Positions 62,404 to 64,000 of a stretch of 64,000 bases of DNA are shown here, piece by piece; within the stretch, counting starts at the first letter, position 1; each line of letters begins with the position of its first letter. This stretch comes from Caldilineaceae bacterium (GTDB taxonomy: Bacteria; Chloroflexota; Anaerolineae; Caldilineales; Caldilineaceae). The stretch covers positions 1-64,000 of the forward strand of contig JAJEDJ010000043.1 in assembly GCA_022821545.1 (NCBI GenBank). The letters are read 5' to 3'. The position numbers were made by a program, and so were the translations under genes. A model generated the notes under the pieces. That model did no database searches and was not told where the DNA came from. It saw only the letters and a list, made by a program, of their open reading frames with translations.

Positions 62404-62521
62404 CATAGAATGCCGTAGCATGCCGGTTGGCCGGGATAGTTCTCTTCCCAGTTAGCAAGGCACTTGTTGAATTGGATCAGTATTCCACTCATCAAAGCCC
62501 AAAAGGGCGAAAGGAAAACAG

Positions 62522-63892
62522 ATGATACAGCGCAACACCCAGCGCCACAATCTGAGTCGACGAAGTTTCCTGCAGCTTTCGTCAGCGGCAACCGCGGGCG
62601 CCGTGCTGGCTGCCTGCGCACCGGTCGGCAGCGACATGGCCGGCGGCGACATGGCCGACGACATGCCCGATCAGCTGGAAGCCGAAATCACCGTCTGGCA
62701 CCAGGACTGGGACGGCATGAACCGCATCCTGGCCTGGGCCACCGAGGCCTTCGCCGAGGTCGAACCCGGCGTAACCGTGAACACACAGCCAATTGGCTAC
62801 GGCGACCTGCTCGCCAAACTCCTCCCCTCCATCGCAGCCGGCAATGAGGGCGACATCAACTACCACTACACCGACTGGGTCGTCGCCACCGACGTATCCC
62901 AAGTCTTCCTCGAAATCACCGACCTGGCCGGCGGCCGCAACGCTCTCGAAGAACGGTTCTTCCCCGCCGCCTTCACCGCCGTCAACGCGCCCGAAGGCAA
63001 GGCCTACTACTATCCCTACATCTCCGGCCTCTCCGACTGCGTCCTCGTCCTCAACACCGACCACTTCTCGGAGGCCGGCGGCGACTGGACCCAGTGGAGC
63101 GACCTCGGCGCCGTCATCGACGACTGCCTCAAGGTCCGGCAGATCGACGACGACGGCAACATGACCCACGCCGCCTGGACGCTGACGGGGATGTTGGGCC
63201 TCTTCCCCCAGACCCTTATGTACCAGCTCGGGGGCGCGCCCTACGACGTGGAGACCGCCACCTTCACCTACAACAGCGAAGCAGGCATCGCCGCCCTTCA
63301 GTTCATGCACGACATCATCTACGAACACCGCCTTTTCGACTGGGACTTCATCGACAACGTGTGGCAGGACATGGCCAACGGCATCCTCTCCATGGAAGGC
63401 ATGGGCTCCTGGACCTATAGCGTCCTTGCCAACCAGTTCCCGCTCAATCTCGAAGCAGTGCCGATGCCCAGCCACCCGGACGCCGTCGAACGCATCCTCT
63501 GTCCCAGCCACATCGGCTCCTGGGCCCTCTCGCGGCGCCTCCGCGACGACTCCGACATGCTGAACGCCTCCATCGCGTTCATCGACATGATCATGAGCAC
63601 GGAAGGGCAGCTGCAGGCGATGGAGTTCTACTCCGGCAGTCTGATGAGTCCGGCCGTCTACGCCGACCCGCGAATCGAAGACACCAAGTACGGCGCCGTC
63701 TCCAAGAAATGCGCTCTCGGCGTCTGGCCCCACGCCCGCTACGCCGGTCACCACGTGGCCAACCCGGCCCCCGCCTGGCGCGAAGCCGAGAGAGCCCTCA
63801 CCGGCGAGATCTCCATCCAGGAGGCCGCTGAAAACATCGACGCCGAAATGCAGGGCCTCGAAGACACGGCCCTCGAACGGCTCAATGCCTGA
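62522..63892 (+). CDS. Family-1 solute-binding lipoprotein, Tat-exported (second importer)
   Basis: 456 residues. It has the Tat motif SRRSFLQ and the lipobox LAAC at Cys32, with AAAGGA 7 nt before ATG. The core matches the protein at 53.4 kb along its whole length, including VWHQDWDGMNRIL, IGYGDLLAKLLPSIAAG and YTDWVVATDVSQVFLEI. The two importers are therefore paralogous but not recent copies. The first codons of the next gene follow at 63980. Confidence 0.9.
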   Translation: MIQRNTQRHNLSRRSFLQLSSAATAGAVLAACAPVGSDMAGGDMADDMPDQLEAEITVWHQDWDGMNRILAWATEAFAEVEPGVTVNTQPIGYGDLLAKLLPSIAAGNEGDINYHYTDWVVATDVSQVFLEITDLAGGRNALEERFFPAAFTAVNAPEGKAYYYPYISGLSDCVLVLNTDHFSEAGGDWTQWSDLGAVIDDCLKVRQIDDDGNMTHAAWTLTGMLGLFPQTLMYQLGGAPYDVETATFTYNSEAGIAALQFMHDIIYEHRLFDWDFIDNVWQDMANGILSMEGMGSWTYSVLANQFPLNLEAVPMPSHPDAVERILCPSHIGSWALSRRLRDDSDMLNASIAFIDMIMSTEGQLQAMEFYSGSLMSPAVYADPRIEDTKYGAVSKKCALGVWPHARYAGHHVANPAPAWREAERALTGEISIQEAAENIDAEMQGLEDTALERLNA

Positions 63893-63903
63893 TCTTGCGC
63901 GGC

Positions 63904-63936
63904 GGGCGGGGACGGTCCTACCGGGCCGTCCCGCCC
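63904..63936 (+). promoter_or_regulatory. Intercistronic hairpin after the second family-1 binding protein
   Basis: Arms 63904-63918 and 63923-63936 (GGGCGGGG.ACGG... with ...CCGTCCCGCCC) form a stem of about 14 bp with one bulged G, one wobble and a 4-nt loop. No T-run follows. This is the same arrangement as after the other three binding-protein genes. Confidence 0.65.
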
Positions 63937-63979
63937 AGCCGCCCGACCCGTTGCCAAAACTCTGAAGGGGAAGGCAGCC

Positions 63980-64000
63980 ATGGCAGTCACAGCAGGGTCA
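63980..64000 (+). CDS. Start of the next gene, probably a sugar permease (partial)
   Basis: ATG 63980 follows GGGGAAGG by about 6 nt, and seven codons (MAVTAGS) are visible before the window ends. The position after a family-1 binding protein and its hairpin predicts a MalF-like permease, as in the first importer. The sequence itself is too short to show this. Confidence 0.5.

Noticed and set aside
1-64000. tRNA, rRNA and CRISPR arrays
   Set aside because: None was recognised in any intergenic region; the only adjacent long repeats are the two 94-bp copies without spacers.

Overview
The window is a GC-rich bacterial chromosome segment of about 50 genes, mostly packed into long same-strand runs. 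The best guess at the host is a member of the Chloroflexota (Anaerolineae/Caldilineales-like). Evidence for this is indirect: the solute-binding lipoproteins have 'LAACAP'-type lipoboxes (two behind Tat motifs), there are many PhyH, Gfo/Idh/MocA, SUMF1-type and extended-SDR proteins together with Opp and family-1 sugar transporters, and the murE-type ligase has an unusual substrate motif. No rRNA, tRNA or CRISPR array was seen, so the assignment is inference from gene style only.

Layout. 0-1.2 kb: the 3' end of an unrecognised gene, then a G-poor, C-tract-rich spacer. 1.2-15.8 kb (+): a hydroxyacid dehydrogenase, a glycosidase-like/SUMF1 fusion, a PhyH dioxygenase, a duplicated beta-propeller/epimerase pair in the order P-E-E-P, and a complete five-gene Opp/Dpp-type importer. 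15.9-20.6 kb (-): a second Opp-type importer (binding protein and two permeases, no ATPase) ending in an epimerase gene. 21-28.8 kb (-): seven catabolic genes (SDR, zinc alcohol dehydrogenase, BKACE, sarcosine-oxidase-like flavoprotein, PIG-L deacetylase, PhyH, Gfo/Idh). 29-31.6 kb (-): a large lipoprotein of repeated modules, with its own promoter and terminator. 32-48.4 kb: mainly housekeeping (murE-type ligase coupled to a surface propeller protein, phosphodiesterase, RecD2-type helicase overlapping a sugar isomerase, Kef-type antiporter, NUDIX and HAD hydrolases, prephenate dehydratase, ThDP enzyme). 48.6-51.9 kb: an accessory patch with a 94-bp tandem repeat, an ISAs1-type transposase remnant, two tandem metallo-beta-lactamase-fold genes and a PIN/ribbon-helix-helix toxin-antitoxin pair. 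51.9-64 kb: an MFS transporter divergent from a family-1 sugar importer, a secreted HNH nuclease, two Gfo/Idh enzymes, a secreted sugar-dehydrogenase-like protein and the start of a second family-1 importer.

How it fits together: most of the window looks like scavenging of small organic solutes. High-affinity lipoproteins feed Opp or sugar permeases, and neighbouring NAD-, FAD- and Fe(II)/2-oxoglutarate-dependent enzymes oxidise or epimerise the cargo. All four binding-protein genes are followed, before the next gene, by a strong GC-rich hairpin without a T-run. That looks like a shared device for making more binding protein than permease. Apart from the small antitoxin, no DNA-binding regulator gene was recognised, although a LacI-type palindrome lies between the MFS gene and the first sugar importer.
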